Assembly: GCA_013334865.1 (NCBI GenBank)
Contig: JAAXWS010000018.1
Coordinates: forward strand, 1 to 50,586
Source of the DNA: Chlorobiaceae bacterium
GTDB taxonomy: Bacteria > Bacteroidota > Chlorobiia > Chlorobiales > Chlorobiaceae
Direction: 5' to 3'
Length of the DNA stretch: 50,586 bases
Position numbers and translations under genes: made by a program. Positions 27,167-35,383 of this stretch are shown one piece after another (position 1 is the stretch's first letter; every line of letters begins with the position of its first letter). Under the pieces are notes generated by a model that was not told the DNA's origin, made no database searches, and was given only the letters and a program-made list of their open reading frames with translations.

Positions 27167-27960
27167 CCCTGGTTGAATTTCCGGCCATCGCCGTGGCGAC
27201 CGCCGCCTGCTGGGGCCTGGGCAGCCTGCTGCAGATTCCTGCGAAAAAATCCAGGCCCGCGGCCTCGGCCTCCTGGCTGCTGATGACCGGCGGCACGGCG
27301 TTGCTCGCCTGGTTCCTCGCATCGTACTGGATCGCCCTCGAGCGGCCGCCGCTCAGGACACTCGGCGAGACCCGCCTTTGGTACGCCACCCTGATTCCTG
27401 TCGTCGGGTACCTGGTGGAGTACCGCTGGAAGATCGGATGGCTGAAGTATTACTGCATGGGCCTGGCGACCCTGTTCCTCGGCATCAACGTCATGAACCC
27501 GGACGTGTTCCAGAAGGCGCTCATGCCTGCCCTGCAGAGCGTGTGGTTCGTGCCGCACGTTGTGGTCTACCTCGTTGCCTACGTGCTGCTTGCGGCATCG
27601 GCCGTGGCGGGCTGGCACAACCTCTGGCTGAAGTTCCGTGCCAGGAGCTCGAAGGTGTCCGATTCGATGTCGCACTACCTTGCCCTGCTCGGTTTCGTAC
27701 TCCTGACCTTCGGGCTGGTCTTCGGCGCCCTCTGGGCAAAGGAGGCCTGGGGGCACTACTGGACCTGGGACCCGAAAGAGACCTGGGCCTTCATCTCCTG
27801 GCTGGCCTACCTCGGCTACCTGCACCTCGTGGCGCGCAAGACCGACGTCACCGTACTGCAGTGGTACCTCGGCCTGGCTTTCATCGTCCTGCTGGTCTGC
27901 TGGTTCGGCGTCAACTACCTCCCCTCCGCCCAGAACAGCGTGCACACCTATTCGGGATAA
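27163..27960 (+). CDS. ccsA: Cytochrome c biogenesis protein CcsA/ResC
   Basis: Integral-membrane haem-handling synthase of system II, which joins haem to exported apocytochromes c. The tryptophan-rich WWD motif is intact (WGHYWTWDPKETW, 196-208), as are the flanking His ligands His132 (VWFVPHVVVY) and His261 (NSVHTYSG) and several hydrophobic helices. The 265-residue length fits. It starts with ATG 27163 preceded by GGAGG, overlapping resB's stop. Haem would be attached to, among others, the c-type protein at 24952-25380. A terminator follows at 28058-28090. Confidence 0.95.
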   Translation: MTLVEFPAIAVATAACWGLGSLLQIPAKKSRPAASASWLLMTGGTALLAWFLASYWIALERPPLRTLGETRLWYATLIPVVGYLVEYRWKIGWLKYYCMGLATLFLGINVMNPDVFQKALMPALQSVWFVPHVVVYLVAYVLLAASAVAGWHNLWLKFRARSSKVSDSMSHYLALLGFVLLTFGLVFGALWAKEAWGHYWTWDPKETWAFISWLAYLGYLHLVARKTDVTVLQWYLGLAFIVLLVCWFGVNYLPSAQNSVHTYSG

Positions 27961-27995
27961 CGGAGATCAGGGACTCGAAAAGAGTGAGACTCCAG

Positions 27996-28049
27996 ATCGA
28001 AATCGGTATCGCAATCGTCATCGCAATCGATTTCGATACCGATTTCGAT
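27996..28049. repeat. Inverted repeat, shared family copy 2
   Basis: A perfect 16-bp inverted repeat (27996-28011 with 28034-28049) whose arm contains the 14-mer CGAAATCGGTATCG also seen downstream of bchY (12476-12507). Here the loop is 22 bases and itself holds further ATCG units. It lies 35 bases after ccsA, just before the terminator. Both copies are downstream of a gene, as expected for a REP-like element. Confidence 0.8.
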
Positions 28050-28057
28050 GAGATGTA

Positions 28058-28090
28058 AAAAAAGCCGGGCATCACGTACCCGGCTTTTTT
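28058..28090. terminator. Bidirectional intrinsic terminator (ccsA / bshC)
   Basis: A 12-bp perfect stem, AAAAAAGCCGGG with CCCGGCTTTTTT, and a nine-base loop lie between the convergent ccsA and bshC genes. A/T flanks on both sides let it stop both transcripts. Confidence 0.9.
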
Positions 28091-28131
28091 ATTGGCCCCC
28101 TTATCTCCCTGTTGTCCTTGTGGTCCTTTTC

Positions 28132-29823
28132 TTACAATTCCACGATCAGATGCGTTTCGGCCGAATAGCCCTGCAGCACTTTTTTCAGGTCGTCGATGAG
28201 TCCTGGGCCGTATTTGTTGAGGTAGTGGAAGATGTTGACGACCCTCTCCTGGGGCTTGCCTTCCGGGAAGAGGTTGAGCTCCGCCCGGTCGAGCTGCTGC
28301 AGCAGCTCCTCATGCTTCCGCCTTCCGGCGCGATAGGTCCTCTCCTTCAGCCCCTCGATGATTTTCGCGACCTGCCCCGACGAGGCGGCAAGTGCCGGCT
28401 GGAGCGTCGGGTCCATTTTGACCAGCGACGGTTCGAGTGCCGACAGGGCCCGGGCCACTTCCGCCTCGGCCTGGTCGAACAGGATGTCGATGTCGTGGTT
28501 TTCGGCGCCCGAGACCATCGATTTGCGAAGCAGCTGGATATCCTGGAACGCTGTTTCGTAAACCTGTTTCCTCGAGAAGCTCGGCCTGCCGGTCACCTTG
28601 AGCACCTTGTCCATGGTGCGCACCACCTTTGGCTCGACCAGCGTGAAGCTGCCTCTCGGCATGACGAAGGGCATGGCGAGACCGAAGCGTTCGTATGCTT
28701 TCCGGTACTGCGCCAGATAGCTGATCTCCCCCGGGCCGGCGATGTAGGCGAAGGTCGGAAGGACGGTGTCCTGCACGATGGGCCGCAGGATGACGTTCGG
28801 GCTGAAGCGTTCGGGATGGTCCTGGCAGATTTCGATCAGCTGGTGGCGCGAGTATTTCTGGCGATCGGGCAGGATGACGAAGCTGTCCGGCACCGGCTGC
28901 TCGATCTTCTGGCGCTGGCCGAGCTGGTTGAGGTAGAACGCGTTCACCGGGCGCGGCTTCGATTGTGCGGGGTAGCCCATCGATTCGAGCACCGAGCTCT
29001 GCGCGACAACGTCGTAGGAGGATGCCGGGCAGGTTTCGATCTCCCTGCAGAATACCGGGCCGGCAAGCCGCTTGAATTCGGGATCGTTCGTCGAGAGCAG
29101 GATGAGCGGATGGTCCCTGAAAAGCCGCATCAGGGTCCGGGCGAAGGCGCTTTCGAAGGTGGCGTCGGGTTCGTAGCATGAACTTATCAGCTCGGCGATC
29201 GCGGGTTTGAAATCCGACTCCGGCAGCAGTTCGAGGAACTGCCTCACGGTTTCGCCGATGTTCCTTCCGAGCGGCGTCGGACCCACCATCTGGTCGGGAA
29301 GACGATGGGCCGCCTCCGCAGCGACCTTCACCAGCCCGTTGCCGGAGAAGAGGATCGTCGATGCGGCTTCGTCGAAGTCGTGGTCTTCGCTCTCCAGCCA
29401 GAAGATGGGCACGAAATCGTACTCGGGGAACAGCTCTTTCTGCTTTTCCGCCATGACGACGGCGGTCAGAGCCTTGTATACGGTGTAGAGCGGGCCGGTG
29501 AAGAGTCCGGTCTGCTGGCCGGTGACGATGGCCATGCAGCGGGGGGAGGCAAGCTTCTCGATCTCCCGTAGATGGCGCTCGGTGCAGCCGAACATCCGGT
29601 TCTGCCTGGTGAGAAGGGCCGTAAGCTCTTTCCGCCTGAAGTTCCTGGATGCAAGGAGCCCGAGGTGACGGTAGTAGTCGGCATCCTTGCGGTAGTCGAG
29701 GTGGAAGCAGGAGGATACGAGCTTCGAGCGCTCCTCTCCCTCGGAGGTGTAATCGCAGAACAGGCGTGAAAATCCCTTTTTCGGCGTCTGAATCCGCTGG
29801 TAGTCGATAAGGAAGGTGTTCAC
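28132..29823 (-). CDS. bshC: Bacillithiol biosynthesis cysteine-adding enzyme
   Basis: Adds cysteine to GlcN-malate, the last step of bacillithiol synthesis. In green sulfur bacteria the thiol is known as N-methyl-bacillithiol. The 563-residue length and conserved blocks are right: [56 protein letters not shown] and [16 protein letters not shown], with a long C-terminal coiled coil. bshA, bshB and the methyltransferase are not in the window. Five bases separate its ATG from the surE stop, so the two are probably co-transcribed. Confidence 0.95.
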   Translation of the reverse strand: MNTFLIDYQRIQTPKKGFSRLFCDYTSEGEERSKLVSSCFHLDYRKDADYYRHLGLLASRNFRRKELTALLTRQNRMFGCTERHLREIEKLASPRCMAIVTGQQTGLFTGPLYTVYKALTAVVMAEKQKELFPEYDFVPIFWLESEDHDFDEAASTILFSGNGLVKVAAEAAHRLPDQMVGPTPLGRNIGETVRQFLELLPESDFKPAIAELISSCYEPDATFESAFARTLMRLFRDHPLILLSTNDPEFKRLAGPVFCREIETCPASSYDVVAQSSVLESMGYPAQSKPRPVNAFYLNQLGQRQKIEQPVPDSFVILPDRQKYSRHQLIEICQDHPERFSPNVILRPIVQDTVLPTFAYIAGPGEISYLAQYRKAYERFGLAMPFVMPRGSFTLVEPKVVRTMDKVLKVTGRPSFSRKQVYETAFQDIQLLRKSMVSGAENHDIDILFDQAEAEVARALSALEPSLVKMDPTLQPALAASSGQVAKIIEGLKERTYRAGRRKHEELLQQLDRAELNLFPEGKPQERVVNIFHYLNKYGPGLIDDLKKVLQGYSAETHLIVEL

Positions 29824-29827
29824 AGGG

Positions 29828-30604
29828 TCATTTTTTTAATGGCCAGTTCAGCAGTTCGGCCCTGAATCCGTGCGCAGTGAAGTCGCAAGAGAGGGGAGTC
29901 ACGGCCACGTAGTTGTGGCGCACCGCGTACTCGTCGCTGCCGAGGTCGTGATCATGCAGCTGCAGGGTGCCGCTGAGCCAGTAGTAGGGGTTGCCGTACA
30001 TGTCGTTGCGCTCGATGGCGGCTTCCTCCCAACGGGATTTTCCCTGCGAGGTGACCAGTACGCCGCGGATTTCCGCTTCCGGCACGTTCGGGATGTTCAC
30101 CGACAGGATCGTGTCCGGGGGCAGCCCCCGGACGAGCACCTCCCGCGCGAGCGTCCTCGAGAACTTTGCCGCATAGGTGAAATCGGCGTCCACGTAGGTC
30201 GTCAGGGAGAACGCGAGCGAGGGGATGCCCTGCAGCACCCCTTCCAGGGCCGCAGCGACCGTGCCCGAGTAGAGGGTGTTCATGGCCGTGTTGCTGCCGT
30301 AGTTGATTCCCGAGACGATCAGGTCCGGCTTGCTTTTCAGGATATGGCTCAGCGCCACCTTGACGCAATCGACCGGAGTGCCCGACACGGTATGGCCGAA
30401 GAAGCGGTTGTTCCTCGAGTACTCCCTGACGCGCAGCGGTTCGCCGAGGGTCATGGCGTGGCTCATGCCGCTGTGCGGCTCCGCCGGGGCCACCACCGTG
30501 ACGTTGCCGATTTTTTTCATGGAGGCGGCAAGGGCGTGGATCCCCGGCCCTTCGATGCCGTCGTCGTTGCAGACGAGGATATTGGGTCTACTGCGCGAAG
30601 TCAC
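29828..30604 (-). CDS. surE: 5'/3'-nucleotidase SurE
   Basis: Metal-dependent nucleoside monophosphatase/exopolyphosphatase of the survival protein family. The metal site [10 protein letters not shown] at residues 13-22, [14 protein letters not shown], and the [22 protein letters not shown] signature are intact, in a typical length of 258. It ends directly before bshC and follows the patatin/Omp85 gene on the same strand after 53 bases, so a leftward patatin-surE-bshC transcript is plausible. Confidence 0.96.
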   Translation of the reverse strand: MTSRSRPNILVCNDDGIEGPGIHALAASMKKIGNVTVVAPAEPHSGMSHAMTLGEPLRVREYSRNNRFFGHTVSGTPVDCVKVALSHILKSKPDLIVSGINYGSNTAMNTLYSGTVAAALEGVLQGIPSLAFSLTTYVDADFTYAAKFSRTLAREVLVRGLPPDTILSVNIPNVPEAEIRGVLVTSQGKSRWEEAAIERNDMYGNPYYWLSGTLQLHDHDLGSDEYAVRHNYVAVTPLSCDFTAHGFRAELLNWPLKK

Positions 30605-30657
30605 TCTGGAGCGGATGAAGGTTTGTGCCCGTATCAGGTCGCGGGCAGTGGTTGCAA

Positions 30658-33447
30658 TCAGAAATCATGGCCAAGGCTGAAATAGATGACCAGCTTGGAG
30701 AAGTTGAGTTCGGCATTGTCTTTCACGTCGTTCGCCTCGAATGCGAAGGCTTTCGAGGCGGTCAGGCGTGCCGGCCCCAGCGGCGTCTCCCAGACGAAAC
30801 CGGCGCCGATACCCTGCACCAGCTCCTTGACCGACATCCGCTGCCGTACCTGCCAGACATTGCCGATGTTGTAAGCGCCGATGATCGAGGTCGGGAATAT
30901 GATCTGGACCGGGGACTTGTAGCGCAACATGGCGCCTGCCACGGCGATATTGTTGCCGATGAGGTCGTTCTCCTTCACGCCGATGAAGCGGTAGCTGTAC
31001 TGGTTGCCCATGCCGCCGAGGAAAAACCGTTCGCTGAAGGGGAGCGTCTGGCTGCTGATGCCTCCGACGGCGGAAATCTGCAGGGTGGTGCTGCCGGAGA
31101 TGCCGAAGTTCTCTTCATGGGATCCGGCGAGCTGCCAGTAGCCGACATTCGCATGGTCGGCCCCGTATGCCGAGGTGTACCTGATATTCGTGTATCTGCC
31201 CTCCGACGGCAGGAAGGAGCTGTCCCTCGTGTCGATGATGAAATGCGCGCCAACTGCAGCCACCGAAACATTTTCCGTGGCAAATCCCGCCACGCTCGAG
31301 CTGCGTGGATAGGTCCGGGCGTTCTGCAGGGTCAGGTCGCCGACGAGCCGCCCGCTGGTTCTTATCTGTGTGCCGAATGCCGCCGTCATGCCGTACCTCT
31401 GGATGCCCAGGGCAAAAGGGGGCCCGGCCGGTGAGGGATACAGGACCTTCTGGCGGGTTTCGAAGTCCCGCTGGTCATAGAACGCTTTCGTGTAGAGCGT
31501 CAGGGGGGTACTGCCTATCCTCGGGATGCCGTACTCGAGGTTGACCCGGTTGTTGTTCTGGCTTACCTTTGCCCATCCTCCGATCGAGTTTGCCGATCCG
31601 TTGAGGTTTTCGTTCCGGAAGTCGAGCAGCATCTGCGCGTTCGAGGTCTCGTCATACCTGAGGCCGAGCCGGAGGACCGTCGCGGGCTTTTCGTCGAGCC
31701 GGATGTTCATGGTGCCCGCCTGCTTTCCCTTGCCGGGTTCCGGAGATTCCGTACTCACGGATACCCGGTTGAAAACCCCGGTGCCGTAGAGGTTGTCGAC
31801 CGAGCTTTTCGCATCGTCGAGCTTGAGTGGTCTTGAGGTGTCGATCTCGAGTTCACGCCTGATCGGGGTATCCCTGGTAAGTTTCCTGTCCTGCGTGATG
31901 CCGACCGATTCGATCATTCCGGAGGTAAGCCTGATTCGCAGCCTTTCCCCGTCGATCGAGGTGCCGTCGATGCCGACCAGGCTGTATCCCTTGTTCCTGT
32001 AGGCCCTGACCAGTTTCTCCATGGCTTTCGTCGCCATCGCATTGGTGTAGAGCGTTCCGGTGATGGACCTGAACGCCTCCTTCACCGCATGTTCGTCGAC
32101 GGCATCGGCCGGTCCTCCGGATACCTCGACCCGTTCGATCCGCGGGAGCGGCGTCAGGAAGAAGACGACTGAGCGTTGTCTGGCATCGATCTCCGCATGG
32201 GCCTGCGTGAACAGGTCGGTGGCGAGCAGCTCGCGCAGGGCGGCCTTGAGGTGGGTCGAATTCCTGATGATGCCTCTCGCCGTCCTCAGCTGCTCCATGC
32301 AAGCCGCCCTCTCCGGGATGCCCTGTATCGACTTCGAGAAGCGCCTGATGTCGGTGTCGTTGGCATGGGTGACCTGGATGTTGCGGCTGATGGTCGAGGC
32401 GAGCAGCCGGCCTTTCGCGTAGCCGAGTTCGATGAGGCGTCGGATGTCCGAGATGTCCGTGGCTTTGTGGTCGTCGAGGTCCGGTGAGATGACCAGGTCC
32501 GCACGGTCGAGCTGGACCGGGTACTGCACCTGTGTGAGGATGGTCATTGCCTGGTCGGCGGCCTTCCAGGGAATGTCCAGGTCCTCGCCATCCTTGTACA
32601 TCTTGCCGTGCGTGTCGATGGCGACCTTGTACTCCGCGCCGGCCGTTTCGAGTTCGTCGACCGGCAGGTTGGCCACCAGGCCCCCGTCGGCGAGCTTGAG
32701 GCCGTTGCGCTCGATGGGCTGGAAGATGACCGGGATGGTACTGCTGGCGCGCATCGCTTCGGAGAGCGGTCCCGAGGTGAGCGTGACCCGGCGCCCCGAA
32801 ACGAGGTCGGTGGTGACTGCCCGGAACGAGATGGGTAGGCCGGAGAACTCGTTGGTCGTGTGGTACGGGGCGTTCAGGATGAGCAGGTCGATGGTCCGGG
32901 TCAGGGTCTGTGCCGAGCTCAGGGATTTCGGCAGCACCAGTTTGACCCCTTCGAAACGGATGGCGATGGATGCCCGGTCCCTGACGCCTTTCTGCTCCAT
33001 GTAGCTGCTGGACCTCGGGGCGTCGTTGTCGAGGGAGAGGATGTTCTTCAGTGGCAGGGTGGCGGCGATCGACTCGAGCTCGGCAGCCGTGTAGCCGGAG
33101 CTGTAGAGGCCGCCGACAAGGGCGCCGATGCTGGTGCCGGCAATGAAATCGACGGGGACGCCCTCCTCTTCAAGCGCCTTCAGCACCCCGATCTGGGCAA
33201 ACCCGTTCGCCCCCCCGCCCGACAGTGCGAGCCCGACGGTTTTCCTCGCGGGCTTCATGGCCGGAAGGATGGCGTACCGCCTGCCGGGAGCGGCAAGCGT
33301 GTCCGGATAGACCACCGTCACGGCATGCGCGGCCCGGCCGGACGACGGGACGAGCCCCGACAACGCCAGCAGTATGGCCAGGAGTATGCGGTGGGCAGGT
33401 TTTGGCAACGGATCGGTGCGGTTTGCGTTGGCGTCTCGCCGAAGCAT
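30658..33447 (-). CDS. Patatin-like phospholipase with C-terminal Omp85 barrel
   Basis: Type Vd-like outer-membrane protein (PlpD/FplA class). After a signal peptide ([24 protein letters not shown]) comes a patatin domain with oxyanion motif GGGANG (77-82), nucleophile Ser106 in GTSIG and catalytic Asp254 in [10 protein letters not shown]. Then one POTRA-like region or more ([36 protein letters not shown]) and a C-terminal 16-strand-type beta barrel with [14 protein letters not shown] and a terminal Phe (YFSLGHDF). It should be a surface or periplasmic lipase tethered by the barrel. The 929 residues are counted from ATG 33447; an ATG at 33486 is an alternative. It is divergent from accD within 80 bases. 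Confidence 0.9.
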   Translation of the reverse strand: MLRRDANANRTDPLPKPAHRILLAILLALSGLVPSSGRAAHAVTVVYPDTLAAPGRRYAILPAMKPARKTVGLALSGGGANGFAQIGVLKALEEEGVPVDFIAGTSIGALVGGLYSSGYTAAELESIAATLPLKNILSLDNDAPRSSSYMEQKGVRDRASIAIRFEGVKLVLPKSLSSAQTLTRTIDLLILNAPYHTTNEFSGLPISFRAVTTDLVSGRRVTLTSGPLSEAMRASSTIPVIFQPIERNGLKLADGGLVANLPVDELETAGAEYKVAIDTHGKMYKDGEDLDIPWKAADQAMTILTQVQYPVQLDRADLVISPDLDDHKATDISDIRRLIELGYAKGRLLASTISRNIQVTHANDTDIRRFSKSIQGIPERAACMEQLRTARGIIRNSTHLKAALRELLATDLFTQAHAEIDARQRSVVFFLTPLPRIERVEVSGGPADAVDEHAVKEAFRSITGTLYTNAMATKAMEKLVRAYRNKGYSLVGIDGTSIDGERLRIRLTSGMIESVGITQDRKLTRDTPIRRELEIDTSRPLKLDDAKSSVDNLYGTGVFNRVSVSTESPEPGKGKQAGTMNIRLDEKPATVLRLGLRYDETSNAQMLLDFRNENLNGSANSIGGWAKVSQNNNRVNLEYGIPRIGSTPLTLYTKAFYDQRDFETRQKVLYPSPAGPPFALGIQRYGMTAAFGTQIRTSGRLVGDLTLQNARTYPRSSSVAGFATENVSVAAVGAHFIIDTRDSSFLPSEGRYTNIRYTSAYGADHANVGYWQLAGSHEENFGISGSTTLQISAVGGISSQTLPFSERFFLGGMGNQYSYRFIGVKENDLIGNNIAVAGAMLRYKSPVQIIFPTSIIGAYNIGNVWQVRQRMSVKELVQGIGAGFVWETPLGPARLTASKAFAFEANDVKDNAELNFSKLVIYFSLGHDF

Positions 33448-33526
33448 GAACGGGGTGCTGTTTTTGACTTCTCGTCCCGAGTTCATATCTTGAGGGCAAT
33501 GTAAACTCTTTAGTCGTAATATAGAA

Positions 33527-34366
33527 ATGGTCTGGTTCAAACGGGCAAAGCCCTCGATCCGCACGACGGACAAACGCGATACCCCAGAAGGGCTCTGGAC
33601 GAAGTGCGACGAATGCGGCGCGGCCCTCCATAAAAAGCAGCTCGAAGACCACCAGTACACCTGCCCCGATTGCGGCCTGCATTTCCGGATTTCGCCTTCC
33701 GAATACTTCTCGATCCTGTTTGACGACGGCGCTTACCAGGAGTTCGACGCGAACCTCCGCGCCGCCGACCCGCTCAATTTCGTCGATACGAAGAACTATC
33801 CCGACCGTGTCCGTGAAACCATGTCCAAGACCGGCAAGTCCGAGGCCTGCCGCAACGCGGTCGGCGAGATGGACGGACGCAAGGTGGTGATCTCCGCCAT
33901 GGATTTCGGATTCATCGGAGGATCGATGGGCTCCGTGGTGGGCGAGAAGATTGCAAGGGCCGCAGACAAAAGCCTCGAACTCAACGCTCCGCTGGTGGTG
34001 ATATCGCAGTCCGGCGGCGCGCGAATGATGGAAGGAGCCTTCAGCCTCATGCAGATGGCCAAGACCTCCGCGAGGCTCACCCGCCTCGGCGAAAAGGGCA
34101 TCCCGTACATTTCGCTGATGACCAATCCCACCACAGGAGGCATCACGGCTTCATTCGCCATGCTCGGTGACATCAACATCAGCGAGCCGAAGGCGCTGAT
34201 AGGTTTTGCCGGTCCGCGCGTCATCCGCGACACCATCAAACGCGACCTCCCCGAGGGGTTCCAGCGCGCCGAGTTCCTCCAGGAGCACGGGTTCCTCGAC
34301 CTGATCGTCCACCGCAAGGACCTGCGCGAACAGCTCATAAGCCTGTTCGGCCACATGGCGCGGTAA
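33527..34366 (+). CDS. accD: Acetyl-CoA carboxylase carboxyltransferase subunit beta
   Basis: Half of the carboxyltransferase that makes malonyl-CoA, with AccA. The N-terminal zinc ribbon is complete (Cys27, Cys30, Cys46, Cys49), followed by the crotonase-fold core: [53 protein letters not shown] and [12 protein letters not shown]. The 279-residue length fits. It is monocistronic here, with a terminator after it. It diverges from the patatin/Omp85 gene, so one short region must serve both promoters. Confidence 0.97.
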   Translation: MVWFKRAKPSIRTTDKRDTPEGLWTKCDECGAALHKKQLEDHQYTCPDCGLHFRISPSEYFSILFDDGAYQEFDANLRAADPLNFVDTKNYPDRVRETMSKTGKSEACRNAVGEMDGRKVVISAMDFGFIGGSMGSVVGEKIARAADKSLELNAPLVVISQSGGARMMEGAFSLMQMAKTSARLTRLGEKGIPYISLMTNPTTGGITASFAMLGDINISEPKALIGFAGPRVIRDTIKRDLPEGFQRAEFLQEHGFLDLIVHRKDLREQLISLFGHMAR

Positions 34367-34367
34367 A

Positions 34368-34496
34368 CGTGACGCGTGACGTGATCAACCGGTTAATGCG
34401 CACCTGCATATAAGCATGAGGGCCTGCAAGAACGAGGAGGGATGAACTTCGATCTTGCAGGCCTTTTTCTTTAGCCGTCACGCGTCACGCGTCACG
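34368..34496. repeat. CGTGACGCGTGACG repeats flanking the accD terminator
   Basis: CGTGACGCGTGACG at 34368-34381 appears inverted at 34476-34489 and again, overlapping, at 34483-34496. The pair brackets the terminator at 34421-34468 and may be a remnant of a small repeat element. A related GTGACGCGTAACACGTGAC string follows the bchY stop. Confidence 0.6.
34421..34468 (+). terminator. Intrinsic terminator of accD
   Basis: GGCCTGCAAGAACG (34421-34434) pairs with CGATCTTGCAGGCC (34450-34463) with one mismatch, then TTTTT. It lies 55 bases after accD. An A-poor left side makes it mainly rightward, so thyX on the other strand may depend on another site. Confidence 0.8.
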
Positions 34497-34502
34497 ATTT
34501 TT

Positions 34503-35153
34503 TCATGCCCACCCCAGCGCCCTGCTGGTAACCGGGAACTGCTCCGCGAAGATCTTCCTGACCGCGTCCGCGATGTTGCGGTGCTCCTTCTGGGTACTTA
34601 TGTCGGTGCGCACCTCGAGGTAATGGATCCAGCTCCGCACCGACCCCTTCATGTAGAGCCTGGTCTGCGTGCCGAGCGGCAGCAGCACCCTGGCGCACTC
34701 CTTGGCGATGCCCTTCTCCAGCGCCGCCTCGTACAACTCCATGCCCGTGGCCGCCACACGCTCCTGGGCCTCGTCGAACCATTTCACGGTTTCCGCGTCG
34801 AGGTCGTTAAGCGAATTCTGCCGGTTTTTGGTGTCCTGCCTCCTCGGCTCGTAGCGTTCGATCGACTGGGCCTTCGCATATCTCATGGAGAATTCCTGAA
34901 AGCAAAAGGATTTATGACGTAAAATCTGCGGCGAGATAGCCCTTGAGGTGACGATCTCCACCGTCATGTCGACCATCTCGAAAACGCTCCAGTGCTTGTG
35001 CTGGATGCAGTAGGAGAGCAACTTCTCGTAGTCGGGCGTCTCCTGGTGCGGGCTCGACACCCTGGCGCAGTAGGCGACCAGCCCTTCCGGGGTCAGCTGG
35101 CGGTTGTCGATTTCGATGAGCGGGTTGGTGACGGAGATGAGTCGTACCTGCAT
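34503..35153 (-). CDS. thyX: Flavin-dependent thymidylate synthase
   Basis: Makes dTMP from dUMP with methylenetetrahydrofolate and FADH2 in organisms lacking ThyA. The 216-residue protein has the ThyX motif region at 79-91, which reads [13 protein letters not shown]. Compared with the canonical RHRxxSxxxxSxR it has Lys81 for the second Arg and Cys84 for the first Ser, while Ser89 and Arg91 are kept. Other blocks ([39 protein letters not shown]) are standard. It is divergent from the giant adhesin gene across a 230-base AT-rich gap. Confidence 0.95.
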   Translation of the reverse strand: MQVRLISVTNPLIEIDNRQLTPEGLVAYCARVSSPHQETPDYEKLLSYCIQHKHWSVFEMVDMTVEIVTSRAISPQILRHKSFCFQEFSMRYAKAQSIERYEPRRQDTKNRQNSLNDLDAETVKWFDEAQERVAATGMELYEAALEKGIAKECARVLLPLGTQTRLYMKGSVRSWIHYLEVRTDISTQKEHRNIADAVRKIFAEQFPVTSRALGWA

Positions 35154-35383
35154 GGCCGGCGGATTAGATGTTGGAAAAACAAAATATACGCAACGCAGGA
35201 TGATAGCGAAACCAGCTTTGATGCTGTGCGCAGATAGAGTAGATTTACTTATAAGGTGAGTTACAAGTAAATCTATTTATGGTTTTTTATTGATATCGTT
35301 ACGGATATCCGAAGCAGAACGTTGGTTGGATATTACCATATTACCGAAGAACGTCAGTTCGTAAAACGTAACCATACGTCATC
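35154..35383. promoter_or_regulatory. AT-rich upstream region of the giant gene
   Basis: The AT-rich gap between thyX and the giant gene contains a perfect inverted repeat AGATTTACTT/AAGTAAATCT (35241-35250 with 35265-35274, 11 bp when extended), followed by a T-rich tract. A second small one is GATATC-6-GATATC near 35293. These are candidate operator or terminator elements; the promoter itself cannot be fixed. No gene seen. Confidence 0.5.
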
